Made by a program: the position numbers and the translations under genes
Notes under the pieces: generated by a model
Databases searched by the model: none
The model's input: the letters and a program-made list of their open reading frames with translations, nothing else
What the model was told of the DNA's origin: nothing
Assembly: GCA_944392555.1 (NCBI GenBank)
Contig: CALXWZ010000004.1
Coordinates: forward strand, 1 to 64,000
Reading direction: 5' to 3'
Source: an uncultured Alphaproteobacteria bacterium
Lineage (GTDB): Bacteria; Pseudomonadota; Alphaproteobacteria; CAAHEQ01; UBA3637
Length of the DNA stretch: 64,000 bases
Shown here: positions 1 through 9,600 of the stretch, in pieces
Layout: each line of letters opens with the position of its first letter
Position numbering within the stretch: position 1 is the stretch's first letter

Positions 1-546
1 GATTCTGATTTAAAAGCAAAAGCAAAGCCTTATTTGGATGGAGATTATGATGGTAAGTTATTCCTTGGAGATGATGGTTATTGTTATAGATGCGATGATA
101 AAACTGCTTCTCCACTTGCAACATCGGCACGGTGCACTTCTTGCGGGAACAGACGTTTGAGTAACGGAAAGTGTCAATATGGTAAGTGCGAAGCAACTAA
201 ACAATTTTTAGGCGCAAATAATAATTGTTATGATTGCAGTCAGAAAAACATTGCCGTAAATCCGAACGAAGAAAATTTATGCAGTTCGTGCAATAATCGG
301 CGGGAAATGACACTCGGAAATGCGTCACTGGATACGTTGACGGGTAAATGCGTGGAAGAGTGTGCAGGCTTGCAATGGCAAGATTCTAACGGAAATTGCT
401 TGGTATGCAGTGAGGGTGGAAATCGGGCTATCGGGACGGATTCAACTTCCGTTTCGCTCTGTAATGCTTGTGATAACCGCGAGGCCGTTGCCACAACGGA
501 TTCCGATGGTAATATTACGAGCTATATGTGTAACGTTAAAATATAA
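1..546 (+). CDS. Cysteine-rich repeat surface protein, C-terminal part (5' end outside window)
   Basis: The frame is open from base 1, so the gene starts upstream of the window; the first possible start inside (TTG at 34) has no ribosome binding site. About 180 residues are visible. They hold repeated pairs of the type CxxC followed by N-R (CTSCGNRR, CSSCNNRR, CNACDNRE) spaced about 40–50 residues apart, with Gly/Asn-rich connectors. This is the pattern of an extracellular disulfide-rich repeat protein. No catalytic motif is seen. A second Cys-rich secreted protein lies at 53303–54472. A strong terminator follows. Function is not recognised; surface location is inferred from the cysteine pattern. 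Confidence 0.75.
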   Translation, partial: DSDLKAKAKPYLDGDYDGKLFLGDDGYCYRCDDKTASPLATSARCTSCGNRRLSNGKCQYGKCEATKQFLGANNNCYDCSQKNIAVNPNEENLCSSCNNRREMTLGNASLDTLTGKCVEECAGLQWQDSNGNCLVCSEGGNRAIGTDSTSVSLCNACDNREAVATTDSDGNITSYMCNVKI

Positions 547-560
547 TGCCGTTTGATAAA

Positions 561-597
561 AGAAAGGCGTTCTTAAAATAAGAACGCTTTTTCTTTT
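561..597 (+). terminator. Rho-independent terminator of the Cys-rich gene
   Basis: Perfect 9-bp stem GCGTTCTTA (567–575) / TAAGAACGC (579–587) with a 3-base loop, followed by TTTTTCTTTT. Confidence 0.9.
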
Positions 598-675
598 ATA
601 GATGAATATTTTAAAGAGAAGCAGGACGTATTGTCAGGCAAAATTATCTTTTTCTTTTTCCGATATATTTTTTTC

Positions 676-702
676 TTGCAAAATGAAAAGAAATGATATA
701 AA
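676..702 (+). promoter_or_regulatory. Putative promoter of tRNA-Glu
   Basis: TTGCAA (676–681), 15-base spacer, TATAAA (697–702), about 18 bases before the tRNA. The spacer is short, so the exact -35 may be shifted by one base. Confidence 0.5.
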
Positions 703-720
703 CTTACTGGCAGTTTAGAT

Positions 721-795
721 GACCCCATCATCTAGTGGTTAGGATACAGCCCTCTCAAGGCTGGTACACGAGTTCAAATCTCGTTGGGGTCGCCA
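721..795 (+). tRNA. tRNA-Glu (anticodon CTC)
   Basis: Acceptor stem GACCCCA (721–727) pairs with TGGGGTC (785–791); discriminator G at 792 and encoded CCA at 793–795. The anticodon stem CAGCC/GGCTG encloses the loop CTCTCAA, giving CTC at positions 34–36, which reads GAG. A T-loop of the GTTCAAATC type is present. A terminator follows directly. Confidence 0.95.
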
Positions 796-803
796 AGTTT
801 TAC

Positions 804-826
804 GCCTGCTTTACGCAGGCTTTTTT
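804..826 (+). terminator. Terminator of tRNA-Glu
   Basis: GCCTGC (804–809) / GCAGGC (815–820), loop TTTAC, then six T. The same tRNA-then-terminator layout is used to reconstruct the tRNA-Leu locus at 22964. Confidence 0.9.
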
Positions 827-920
827 GTTATCGGCGAAATGCTTTTTCTTTGTTTCCTTGCGATTTTAAATGCGGGGTTATTCGCTTCCTTGTGTTTTTT
901 GTTTCTTTTTTGTGCAGTGT

Positions 921-949
921 TTGATTTTTTCGCTGTTTTGTGATATGCT
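921..949 (+). promoter_or_regulatory. Putative promoter of the ankyrin gene
   Basis: TTGATT (921–926), 17-base spacer, TATGCT (944–949), 30 bases before the ATG at 979. Confidence 0.6.
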
Positions 950-978
950 TTTGCTCTAAAAGTAAGTGAGTGGTAAAT

Positions 979-1761
979 ATGTCAGAGGAAAATAACAAGG
1001 GTTTCTTTTCACGAATAGGCAGTGGTATCGGAAATATGTTTCGAACCATTTGGCACGGGATTAAATACGTCGGCCTCGGATTGACGCAGATTGCCGGTGG
1101 TGTTGTTGGTGTCGGTCCGGGAGTTGGTAGCGGTGTTTCAAAAATTGTCGGTGGAACCAGAACAGTCTATAATAATGTTTTAACTGATGGCTTTGAATCG
1201 GCGATGGGTAACGGATCTGTTATCGGTTGGAGTTTATCGGATTTGTTGGCACAAAAAACGCCTGCTGAAATCAGATCAATCTGCGATCAAAATCCTGCCC
1301 ATACGCTCAATTTTATTCAAGATGCCTTGCAAAATCGGGATATGTTTTCGCTGTTACGTTTTATGGATACCGGTGTGAATTTGAATGTATGTGTGGATGG
1401 GAACAGTCCTTTACTTTTAGCCGTGAAGCAAAATAATCCCGAACTCGTTAAAATGATGCTGAAACACGGGGCAAATCCGAATCTAAAAGAAATTCCCGTT
1501 GCCGGAGGCAGTGCCACTTCCGAAAAAAGTTTTGTGATTGCTAAAATGTTGTTTAAGTATGGGGCTCAACCGGATTCTCCGTTATTCGGCTATCTGATAG
1601 CCAACGCAAAAGTGCGTGCTCTATTGCAACAAAAACAAACTGAAAATCAGGTAGATAACAATGGTATCCATACGCGCTTACAACAGGCAGGACAAGTTTA
1701 TCGTGATGATAATTCCATGTCCGACATAAATCATTATTCAAATCAAGGAAACGCCTTGTAA
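979..1761 (+). CDS. Ankyrin-repeat protein with Gly-rich hydrophobic N-terminus
   Basis: 260 residues from ATG 979; a GTG at 970 would add three residues but ATG is better spaced from the promoter. Residues about 30–65 are Gly/Val-rich and hydrophobic and may contact membrane. The middle holds at least one clear ankyrin unit (NSPLLLAVKQNNPELVKMML, then KHGANPN) and a weaker second one ending in FKYGAQPD. Ankyrin repeats mediate protein contacts; the partner cannot be read from sequence. The gene is a single unit with its own promoter, convergent with the CorC-like gene. Some host-associated alphaproteobacteria use ankyrin proteins as effectors, but no secretion signal is evident here. Confidence 0.75.
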   Translation: MSEENNKGFFSRIGSGIGNMFRTIWHGIKYVGLGLTQIAGGVVGVGPGVGSGVSKIVGGTRTVYNNVLTDGFESAMGNGSVIGWSLSDLLAQKTPAEIRSICDQNPAHTLNFIQDALQNRDMFSLLRFMDTGVNLNVCVDGNSPLLLAVKQNNPELVKMMLKHGANPNLKEIPVAGGSATSEKSFVIAKMLFKYGAQPDSPLFGYLIANAKVRALLQQKQTENQVDNNGIHTRLQQAGQVYRDDNSMSDINHYSNQGNAL

Positions 1762-1834
1762 GTTTCAAAATATTTTATAATCTGTGTATATCAAAATAAC
1801 GTTACGGAAAATCGGTTCGTTCAATTCGTTCGGC

Positions 1835-3097
1835 TCACGAAGCCGGCGGTAAAATCTCAATCACAGCCAGTCGATTGCGTTCTTTTTGAACAACCGTAAA
1901 AGAAAAACCGTTAATAACGAATGTTTCGCCCACATTCGGAATCCGTTCCGTTTCATACATAATATAGCCCGCAATCGTTGCAGCATTTTCATCGGGAATT
2001 TCCCATTTGAAGTATCGGTTAATATCCCGAATGGTTGCCGAACCTTCTACCTGCCACCCGCCGGCATCCGTTTTAATCGGTTGCAATGCCGATTCTTCGG
2101 GGCGGTCATTTTCATCCGAAATATCGCCGACGATTTCTTCCAAGACATCTTCCAGTGTCACAAGCCCTTCAAGGGAGCCGTATTCATCCACAACTAAAGC
2201 AAAATGTTCCCGCCGTTTTTTAAATGCATGCAACTGATCCAACAAAGAAGTTGTGTTTAAAACGAACCACGGCTTTGAGGCATAGTCCATTAAGTGCAAT
2301 GTTTTTTTGCCACGATAGTAGGCGTTCATCATCTTTAACAACGCTTTTGAATGCAAAATGCCCACAATGTTATTAGATGAGCCTTTCCATAACGGAAACC
2401 GACTGAATGGTGATCGGCTGACAAACTCAAAAACCTCCGGCAACGGTGTTGCAACGTTGATGGAAACAAGTTGACGCCGATGCACCATAATATCTTGCAC
2501 CGTCACATCGCTCAATTCCAGCACGCTTTTCAACATTCCTTTTTCTTGATCCATAACGGCATCGTCCGTTTGCATCAGCAAAGCACCGCGAATTTCGGCC
2601 TTAACTTCATCGGCCGTCGGTTGATTTGTGCCGGAAGAGGGCAAGAAACGCATCATTAATTTTGAAAGCGAGTTGAGTGCCTTAACACACGGTGCAAAGC
2701 AATATATCATAACCGAGAGAATCGGGCTTGCCTTTAATGAAAAATTTAATGAATTGCTCATGGCGTATGTTTTCGGTAAAATTTCGGAAAACACAAGCAC
2801 AACGAAGCTGACGCCGAAAGTTGCAATCAATACGCCGTATTGTTCCCCGAAAGCCTCAATGGTTAAAGCCGTTGCTAATGCCGTTATGGCAATGTTGACA
2901 ACGTTATTGCCGAATAAAAGTGTGCCGAGTAATGTTGCAGTATTTTGTTTTAATTTATTCACGCGTTTGGCGCGTTTATCTCCGCTTTTTTCCAACTCTA
3001 ACAATAGCGGTTTTGAAACTGCCGTCATAGCCGTTTCCGTTCCCGAAAAAAAGAAAGATAACATCAATAAAACGGTTAGTAAGATATATTCAAACAT
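1835..3097 (-). CDS. CorC/HlyC-family (CNNM-type) transporter, DUF21–CBS–CorC_HlyC
   Basis: 420 residues. The N-terminal DUF21 membrane domain begins with a hydrophobic segment followed by FFSGTETAMTAV, the family's conserved FSGxETA element. A CBS pair follows (IMVHRRQLVSINVATPLPEV; FALVVDEYGSLEGLVTLEDV), then a C-terminal CorC_HlyC domain (GSATIRDINRYF). Members are inner-membrane proteins linked to divalent-cation efflux or balance. The start lies 2 bases after the aroK stop, so the two genes are co-transcribed. The substrate is not established from sequence. Confidence 0.9.
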   Translation of the reverse strand: MFEYILLTVLLMLSFFFSGTETAMTAVSKPLLLELEKSGDKRAKRVNKLKQNTATLLGTLLFGNNVVNIAITALATALTIEAFGEQYGVLIATFGVSFVVLVFSEILPKTYAMSNSLNFSLKASPILSVMIYCFAPCVKALNSLSKLMMRFLPSSGTNQPTADEVKAEIRGALLMQTDDAVMDQEKGMLKSVLELSDVTVQDIMVHRRQLVSINVATPLPEVFEFVSRSPFSRFPLWKGSSNNIVGILHSKALLKMMNAYYRGKKTLHLMDYASKPWFVLNTTSLLDQLHAFKKRREHFALVVDEYGSLEGLVTLEDVLEEIVGDISDENDRPEESALQPIKTDAGGWQVEGSATIRDINRYFKWEIPDENAATIAGYIMYETERIPNVGETFVINGFSFTVVQKERNRLAVIEILPPAS

Positions 3098-3099
3098 AT

Positions 3100-3825
3100 T
3101 TATTTTTTATCCTCTGTATGAACCTCGGAAGCGATGGATTGACGGGTAGGCGCCGTTATTTGTTTTGAGGCGAATACGCGTTTATTGTGGCGCTTTTTGT
3201 AATATCCGTAAAGACGCTGTTGTTTTTTCGTTTTTTTATAGCGTGTGGGTGCGCGCGTGGTTGTATCTTCCGTTTCATCGGGCAATACTTCAATAATGGC
3301 TCGCTTTTCCAACTCCGATAATAACCGATTGGCGGTTTTGTAAGGTGATTCGCAAAACGATTCAACCGTGATATCCGCTTCACTGTATAGTGGATAACGC
3401 TCTGCAATCAGTTGCTCCACGATTTTGCGATTATCGGCAGCCGGCACGAGGGGGCGATGTGAACGCCCTTGCGTGCGTTTTGAAATAACATCGCCGTCAG
3501 CCTTTAACCAAACGGAGATGGCTTTTGATTTGGCCAATGCACGCGTTTTTTCGGATAAAAATGCCCCTCCGCCCGAAGAAAGCACGCAGGGTGCTCCGTT
3601 GAGCAAACGATTCATAACCCGTTCTTCGCCGAGCCGAAATTCTTCTTCGCCGACTTTGGCAAATAATTCCGTAATGGTCAAACCCATACTTTTTTCAATT
3701 TCTTTATCACTGTCAACAAACGGCAGTTGTAATTTTTTAGATAAAATGCGCCCCAAACTTGTTTTGCCGACACCCATCATTCCGACCAGCAAAATTATTT
3801 TAGGCTCTGATAGCTTTCGTTTCAT
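3100..3825 (-). CDS. aroK: Shikimate kinase with basic C-terminal extension
   Basis: 241 residues. Transfers ATP phosphate to shikimate 3-OH in chorismate synthesis. Walker A GMMGVGKTSLG (about 16–26); shikimate-binding acidic site VDSDKEIE and LSSGGGAFL (Gly-rich motif); lid region with R residues GRSHRPLV. The catalytic domain ends near residue 175. The remaining roughly 65 residues are Lys/Arg/Thr-rich (KKTKKQQRLYGYYKKRHNKR) and are not part of the normal fold; family members are usually about 170–200 residues. aroB, often next to aroK, is absent here. First gene of a two-gene unit with the CorC-like gene. Confidence 0.93.
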   Translation of the reverse strand: MKRKLSEPKIILLVGMMGVGKTSLGRILSKKLQLPFVDSDKEIEKSMGLTITELFAKVGEEEFRLGEERVMNRLLNGAPCVLSSGGGAFLSEKTRALAKSKAISVWLKADGDVISKRTQGRSHRPLVPAADNRKIVEQLIAERYPLYSEADITVESFCESPYKTANRLLSELEKRAIIEVLPDETEDTTTRAPTRYKKTKKQQRLYGYYKKRHNKRVFASKQITAPTRQSIASEVHTEDKK

Positions 3826-3834
3826 GTTCTTTAC

Positions 3835-3863
3835 TTGACAATTCTTTTTTTAATGGTAATAAT
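3835..3863 (+). promoter_or_regulatory. Promoter of the 3913–12012 gene run
   Basis: TTGACA (3835–3840), 17-base spacer, AATAAT (3858–3863), in the divergent gap from aroK. The next genes on this strand (peptide, secreted protein, xerD, lptGD, surA, folD) are tightly spaced, so it may drive all of them. Confidence 0.6.
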
Positions 3864-3912
3864 GGCGTATCATAGCAGTAAAGAAAGTATTTGTCCAGAG
3901 AGGGAAGTAAAA

Positions 3913-4062
3913 ATGTTAAATAAATCTGAAAAAAAATATCTTCTGTTAAAAATAACGGCCGTTATCTTGGTTGTGTTTTTTGCGGTTATGGCTTTTGTGA
4001 ACCCGAAGCCGACCGTCATACAGGTAGAAAAACCGTATACGGTGTCAGAGAATGCAAAATAA
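3913..4062 (+). CDS. 49-aa single-pass membrane peptide
   Basis: The ATG at 3913 is chosen because AGGGAAG lies 7 bases upstream; the longer reading from 3835 would overlap the promoter. The sequence is a short charged head (MLNKSEKKY), one hydrophobic helix of about 20 residues, then a short polar tail (KPTVIQVEKPYT). It overlaps the following secreted-protein gene by 11 bases, which implies translational coupling and a shared job at the envelope. No known family recognised. Confidence 0.7.
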   Translation: MLNKSEKKYLLLKITAVILVVFFAVMAFVNPKPTVIQVEKPYTVSENAK

Positions 4063-5725
4063 AATCGGCGGTATATTTATTGTTGCGTTCATAGCGGGCG
4101 TTTTTACTTGTGCAACGGCTGTTGCACGAGCGGAGGTATTTAATCCATCGGATGTGATTGTGGAATCGTTGCCTGATTTAACGACAAATACGCTCGGTAT
4201 TGTGCCGACAAGTAATCCGATGTTGTGGTCGGGCACGCCGATAGCTGATTTATCGGAATTATTTCGTCAGGTGGGCGAAACAAATTTATCGCCGGCCGAA
4301 AGAAAATTAGTTAGCCATTTATTATCCATTGATATTTCGGGTGGCACGTTGAATGACCCGCAGGGAATAGCCGGCAACGCCGAGTTTTTAAAAGAACGGT
4401 TGCAAACACTATTTGATTTAGGTGAATTTGATACTGTTTCCGAGATGATTTCGCGGATTCCCGAATCGGATGTAAAAGGGGATATTTTAAAGATTAAGAT
4501 AAACACGCTCCTTTTAAAAGGTGAAACGCAAAATGCCTGCGATTTATTGGAAAATACGGCAGACGAATCGGATACATATATCAATAAAATGCGTATTTCC
4601 TGTTTTTTGGCTAAGGAGGAAAAGAATAAAGCTGTATTGGCGTATGATATTTATCAAGAGAAAACAGGGGATACAACCTCGCTGTTTGCAACCCTTGCCG
4701 AAAACGCTTTACGGGAAATACCTACGGATTTGCCACCGAATGCCGTTTTGGCGCCCGAGGAAATTTACTTGGCCTCTTTAAATAAAAAGTTGCCGATAGA
4801 TTTTAATAAACAAACAAGAGCCGTTCAAATAACGCTTGCGGATTTGCCTGCCACCGATATTCCGCTACGTATTATGCTGGGCGAACGAAACGGTTTATCT
4901 GCCGAGGCAATGATGAAGTTGTATCGGTTGCCTTTGTTTGAATCGGATGTGGCAAACGCAACGGATGAAGCGATGCAACGCGCTGTTCAACGAGCGATTT
5001 TATATCAAAAAATAATGGCTGAAACCGAGGAACGGAAAAAGATTCCTTTGTTGAAAGAATGGATTGATTTGATTAAAAAAGATAACTTGTTTGTCAATTT
5101 GGCGCCGGTGATTGGTGAGGTGTTGAACTCAATATCGGCAACGCCCGAAAACATTGATGTGGCATTCAGTGCGGTGCAAGCATACGGGCTGACGGATAAT
5201 GCCGAAAAGGCGGAGCCCTGGTTAGATGAACTGGAAGATAACGATTTGCCGAAATATCGGCGGCAACGGTTTTTATTGGCGCCGTTATGGCAAAATCTCG
5301 GCGGTGGGTTGCCATCGGATATGGATAAATTAACGGCTTCATATTGCCACGAAAATGCAATTAACGCCTGCCCGATGATTCGATTGTTTATTGATCCGGC
5401 TTTTTATGAGCGACGTTTGATAAGCCCTGCTTTTGAAACGGTAGAAAATTCGTCTGCCACGGAAAAACAAGCGCCCGATATTATGGCTGATGCCACGTAT
5501 GCCGACAACGAAACAAGCAAGACTGCCGATACCGTTGCGAAGGAAACATTCAATGGCTTGACGCGTGAAGAGGCGCGAACAACGCGCTTGGGCGAAGCCT
5601 TATTGACGGCTGTTTTGGATATTCATGCAGGAAAGCGATTGAAACAATCGTATTTATTTGTGCAAGAAGTCGCCCGAAAAGATATGCGTGATTCCCTGGT
5701 GCGGGAAGGGATGATTTTTGAGTAG
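4052..5725 (+). CDS. Secreted, helical-repeat protein of unknown function
   Basis: 557 residues with a signal peptide (hydrophobic IFIVAFIAGVF, cleavage likely after VARA). The mature part is almost entirely helical and resembles TPR-like repeats: paired helices around DIYQEKTGDTTSLFATLAEN and later LPKYRRQRFLLAPLWQNLGG. No catalytic motif. It lies between a coupled membrane peptide and xerD, just upstream of the LPS-export genes, so a periplasmic scaffold role is possible but unproven. Residues about 440–490 are acidic and low-complexity. Confident as a gene; function unknown. Confidence 0.8.
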   Translation: MQNKIGGIFIVAFIAGVFTCATAVARAEVFNPSDVIVESLPDLTTNTLGIVPTSNPMLWSGTPIADLSELFRQVGETNLSPAERKLVSHLLSIDISGGTLNDPQGIAGNAEFLKERLQTLFDLGEFDTVSEMISRIPESDVKGDILKIKINTLLLKGETQNACDLLENTADESDTYINKMRISCFLAKEEKNKAVLAYDIYQEKTGDTTSLFATLAENALREIPTDLPPNAVLAPEEIYLASLNKKLPIDFNKQTRAVQITLADLPATDIPLRIMLGERNGLSAEAMMKLYRLPLFESDVANATDEAMQRAVQRAILYQKIMAETEERKKIPLLKEWIDLIKKDNLFVNLAPVIGEVLNSISATPENIDVAFSAVQAYGLTDNAEKAEPWLDELEDNDLPKYRRQRFLLAPLWQNLGGGLPSDMDKLTASYCHENAINACPMIRLFIDPAFYERRLISPAFETVENSSATEKQAPDIMADATYADNETSKTADTVAKETFNGLTREEARTTRLGEALLTAVLDIHAGKRLKQSYLFVQEVARKDMRDSLVREGMIFE

Positions 5726-5737
5726 GTTGAGGCTGAT

Positions 5738-6670
5738 ATGAAGAAAAATTCTCCCGCAAAAACGGAACTGCCCCCGCTGATTGACGCTTTTTTGGAAATG
5801 ATGGTCGCCGAACGCGGTTCGTCTATCAGAACGGTTGAGGCTTATCGTCGGGATTTGGCGGATTTAAATGACTTTTTATCCGTTCGGGGTATTTTACTGA
5901 AAAAAGCAAAAAGCAGTGACTTACAAGCCTATATGCGCACGATTGCATCGGAAGAAATGAGCCCGAAAACGCAAGCACGCCGGCTTTCGGCTATTCATGA
6001 ATTTTACCGTTTTTTGTATTCGGAAGATATGATTAAACACAATCCTGCCGATTATGTGCAGGCTCCGAAAATCGGGAAATCGTTGCCGAAGTATTTAACG
6101 GAAGAAGAAGTTGCTTTACTGATTGATACGGCCGACAAACAAAAGAATAAACGCATGGCGGTTATGTTGGAAATTTTATACGCTTCTGGTATGCGCGTCA
6201 GTGAATTAGTCGGATTGCCCGTGATGGCTGTTACCAGAGATAATCAGACGATTTCGGTTGTCGGCAAAGGAAATAAAGAACGGTTGGTGCCGTTAAACGA
6301 GCCGGCCCGAATTGCGTTAGATAAATGGTTGACGTTGCGTGAATTAAATTTGAAAAGAGGGCGGGTATCCAAATGGCTTTTCCCTTCTATCGGGAAAGAA
6401 GGCCATTTAACGCGTGACGGATTTTTTAAGGCGTTGAAAGAAATTGCGCTGAAAGCGGGGATTGATCCGCACAAAGTATCACCGCATGTGTTTCGGCATT
6501 CGTTTGCCAGTCATTTGATTGCGCATGATGCCGATTTGCGCTCCGTTCAAAAAATGTTGGGACATGCCAATATCGCAACAACCGAGATATATACGCATAT
6601 TTTGCAAGACAGATTGAAAAAGACTGTTGAAAAATCTCATCCTTTGGCGTATAGTGGCAGAAAGGATTGA
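5738..6670 (+). CDS. xerD: Tyrosine recombinase XerD
   Basis: 310 residues. Resolves chromosome dimers at dif together with XerC. N-terminal SAM-like core-binding domain (residues about 10–95, SIRTVEAYRRDLADLNDFL) and a C-terminal catalytic domain. Catalytic residues visible: Arg in SGMRVSELVG (about 152), HVFRHSF with H and R (about 249 and 252), His in GHANIATTEIYTH, and nucleophile Tyr (about 284). The position upstream of lptG–lptD–surA and the clean full length favour the housekeeping XerD over a phage integrase. Its stop is 2 bases before the lptGD start. Confidence 0.93.
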   Translation: MKKNSPAKTELPPLIDAFLEMMVAERGSSIRTVEAYRRDLADLNDFLSVRGILLKKAKSSDLQAYMRTIASEEMSPKTQARRLSAIHEFYRFLYSEDMIKHNPADYVQAPKIGKSLPKYLTEEEVALLIDTADKQKNKRMAVMLEILYASGMRVSELVGLPVMAVTRDNQTISVVGKGNKERLVPLNEPARIALDKWLTLRELNLKRGRVSKWLFPSIGKEGHLTRDGFFKALKEIALKAGIDPHKVSPHVFRHSFASHLIAHDADLRSVQKMLGHANIATTEIYTHILQDRLKKTVEKSHPLAYSGRKD

Positions 6671-6672
6671 GA

Positions 6673-9600
6673 ATGAAAATTATAAATAAGTATATTTTAA
6701 AACAGCTGATAGTAAGTTTTTCCCTTGTTTTACTGGGGCTTACAATGTTAATTTGGCTGACGCAATCGCTGCGGATGATTGATATGATTGTGACGAAGGG
6801 TGTCTCCGTGCGTATTTTTTTGGAAATGACACTGTTGGCATTACCGAACTTTATCCAGATACTCTCTCCATTGGCATTGTTTGCCGTTATCTTATTTATT
6901 TTTTCACGAATGCAGGCCGATAAAGAGTTGATGGTGATGCAGGCTATCGGGATGTCCAATCGGCAAATTATGTATCCGGTTATCGGATTGGCTGTGGTTT
7001 TGACGATTGTCGGCTATGTGATGACGCTTGTTTTAATTCCCGAATCATATACGAAATTAAATGAAATGAAATGGAAAGTCAGAAACGATTTATCGCATCT
7101 TCTGTTGCAGGAAGGTCAATTTAATTCGTTTGATAACGGGCTGACGCTTTATATCAAGGAACGATTGGGTGATGGCTCCGTGCGGGGCGTGATGGCGTAT
7201 GATGCCAAAGACCCGAAAAAAATCACTTCATTGGTTGCCGAAAAAGGCTTAATGTTCCAAGATAAAGATGGGTTTCAATTGGTGTTTAACAAAGGCACAC
7301 GGCAAGAATTTAATCCGGATACAAAGGAATTTTCCATTTTGAAATTTGATAAATATACCATGTGGTTCAGCGATAAAAAGAATGTGGGTGAAACACGCAA
7401 CGTCAATGCGGCGGAGTATTCATTGGAGTATTTAATTAACGCTAAACCCTCCGATGCGCCGACGCCTGCCATGTATCGCAAATATAAGGTGGAAATTTTA
7501 AAGCGTTTAACGAAGCCGTTATATAATATAACGTTTGCCTTTTTAGCAATGTTTGGTATTTTAGCGCCGTTTTATAATCGGCGCGGTCAAGTCGGGCGGA
7601 TTAACTTTGTGGTTTTATGTGCGTTGCTCATTCAATCGCTTAATTTGGGATTTGAAAATTTGGCAGCAAAAAATCTCGTATTTTCTCCGTTATTGTTCGT
7701 TAATGTGTTGTTGCCGATTTTGTTGATTTATTTAAGTATGATACGGCGCTTTCAATTTAAAAAGATTTTTTCCAAAATAACGGTGATTCCCGTTCTTCTT
7801 ATCGGCAGTTTATTGGTATCTGCTCCCGTTATGGCACAAATCAAGGTCGATCCGCAAGTGAAAATAGAAAAAGATAAGCCTGTTGATTTTGAGGCCGATA
7901 CATTTTCATATGATAAAAATAATGATGTTTTAACGGCAGAAGGCGATGTGGTTATTGCGCAAAACGGCACGATTGTGCGCACGGAAAAGTTTTATTTTTA
8001 CCGAAAGACAAATCAAATTATTATGCCGGGCGAAGTGATTATTGAAACACCCGACGGAACGGTGACAAGAACACAAAACGTTATATTAAGTGCCGATATG
8101 AATGATATTATCGGTGAAGCCATTGTTATGCGGTTATATGAAGGCTCGCTTTTAACTTCCGAACGTTTGAAGCGAACGGATGAAGCTCAATCGCTTTATT
8201 TAAAACGTGTTTCGTATTCTCCGTGTAGCACATGCGGTACCGAAGCACCGCTTTGGAAAATCAGTGCGCGTAATTGGAAGCATGACGTGCCTGAAAAAGA
8301 GATGATTTTTACGCATTCATTTTTTGAAGTTAAAGACGTGCCGGTTTTTTATTTCCCGTATTTGAATGTTCCGGATTTTACGGTTAAGCGGAAGACGGGA
8401 TTTTTGGCGCCGAGTCTCTCGCACGGAAGTGAAATGAAGCAGGGCGTGACATTGCCGTTTTTTGTTGATTTGGCGGATAATCAAAACTTAACGATAACGC
8501 CGACTTTTTCCTTATCACATGATCCGTTGGGAATTTTTGAATATGACGGTCGTTTTGATAAAGCCAGTTTCCAGTTGGCGGGTAGTGGGACACGTGATGA
8601 TGACGGCACGAATCAAGGCCATATCAAAGCGAATTTACGGTATGATTTGAATAATGAGTGGCGGTTATCGGGTCAATACTATCGCACCTCATCGGATACA
8701 TATTTCAGACGTTATAATCTGCCCGATGTAAATACATCACAAGCTTATTTGCGCTCGTTTATTACGGCGGAACGGTTCGGCACGCAAAACTACTTTAATT
8801 TTACGGGACTTTCGTTTCAAAGTTTGTGGTCGCGCGTTAATCAAGAATCAATCCCCGTATTTATTCCGACAATGGATTATCACTTTACAACCGATCCGCT
8901 AACGGATAACGGCTTATATGCTTTTTCAAACGCCAATGCGGCCATCTATAATAATCGCGAACGATTTAAATCTCAACGGGTATCGTTTAAGCAAGGTGTT
9001 GCGTTGCCGTATATTACGCCGTTTGGAGCAGATATGGATTTCAGAGCCAGTGTGCGGGGCGATGCGTATGCCATTGATACGGGAAAATACGGCGTGTTGG
9101 ACAGGCCGTCTGATGAAACATATAATACCGGTCGGGTATTTCCGATTGCTTCTGCCAAAATCAGTTATCCGTTGGCAAGACATACGGAAAACACCACACA
9201 GGTATTAGAGCCGATTTTAATGCTTATTACTTCTCCGACGAGTGCGCAAAATGATAAAATTCCGAATATTGACAGCACGGATGTTGATTTTGATGACACC
9301 AATTTATTTTCGGAAAATCGTTTTGTGGGATACGATCGTGTTGAAACGGGAACGCGTGCCAATTACGGGGTGCAATGGTCGGTTTTTGATACGAAGAATC
9401 GTTCGTTCTCATTTTTATTCGGGCAATCCTACCGTTTTTCGGGAGACGAAGAAATGGATGTTATAACAGGAACGGAAAATAATTATTCCGACTATGTGGG
9501 ACGCCTGCAAATGAATTATCATTTATTGACGATGGCTTATCGTTTCCGATTGGATCAAGAAACTTTTGAACCGAAAAAGAATGAAATTACGGTTGTTGCC

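Noticed and set aside
7738-7740. Separate lptD start inside the fusion
   Set aside because: The ATG is in frame but has no Shine-Dalgarno sequence and lies within the last membrane helix region of LptG; kept as a caveat only.
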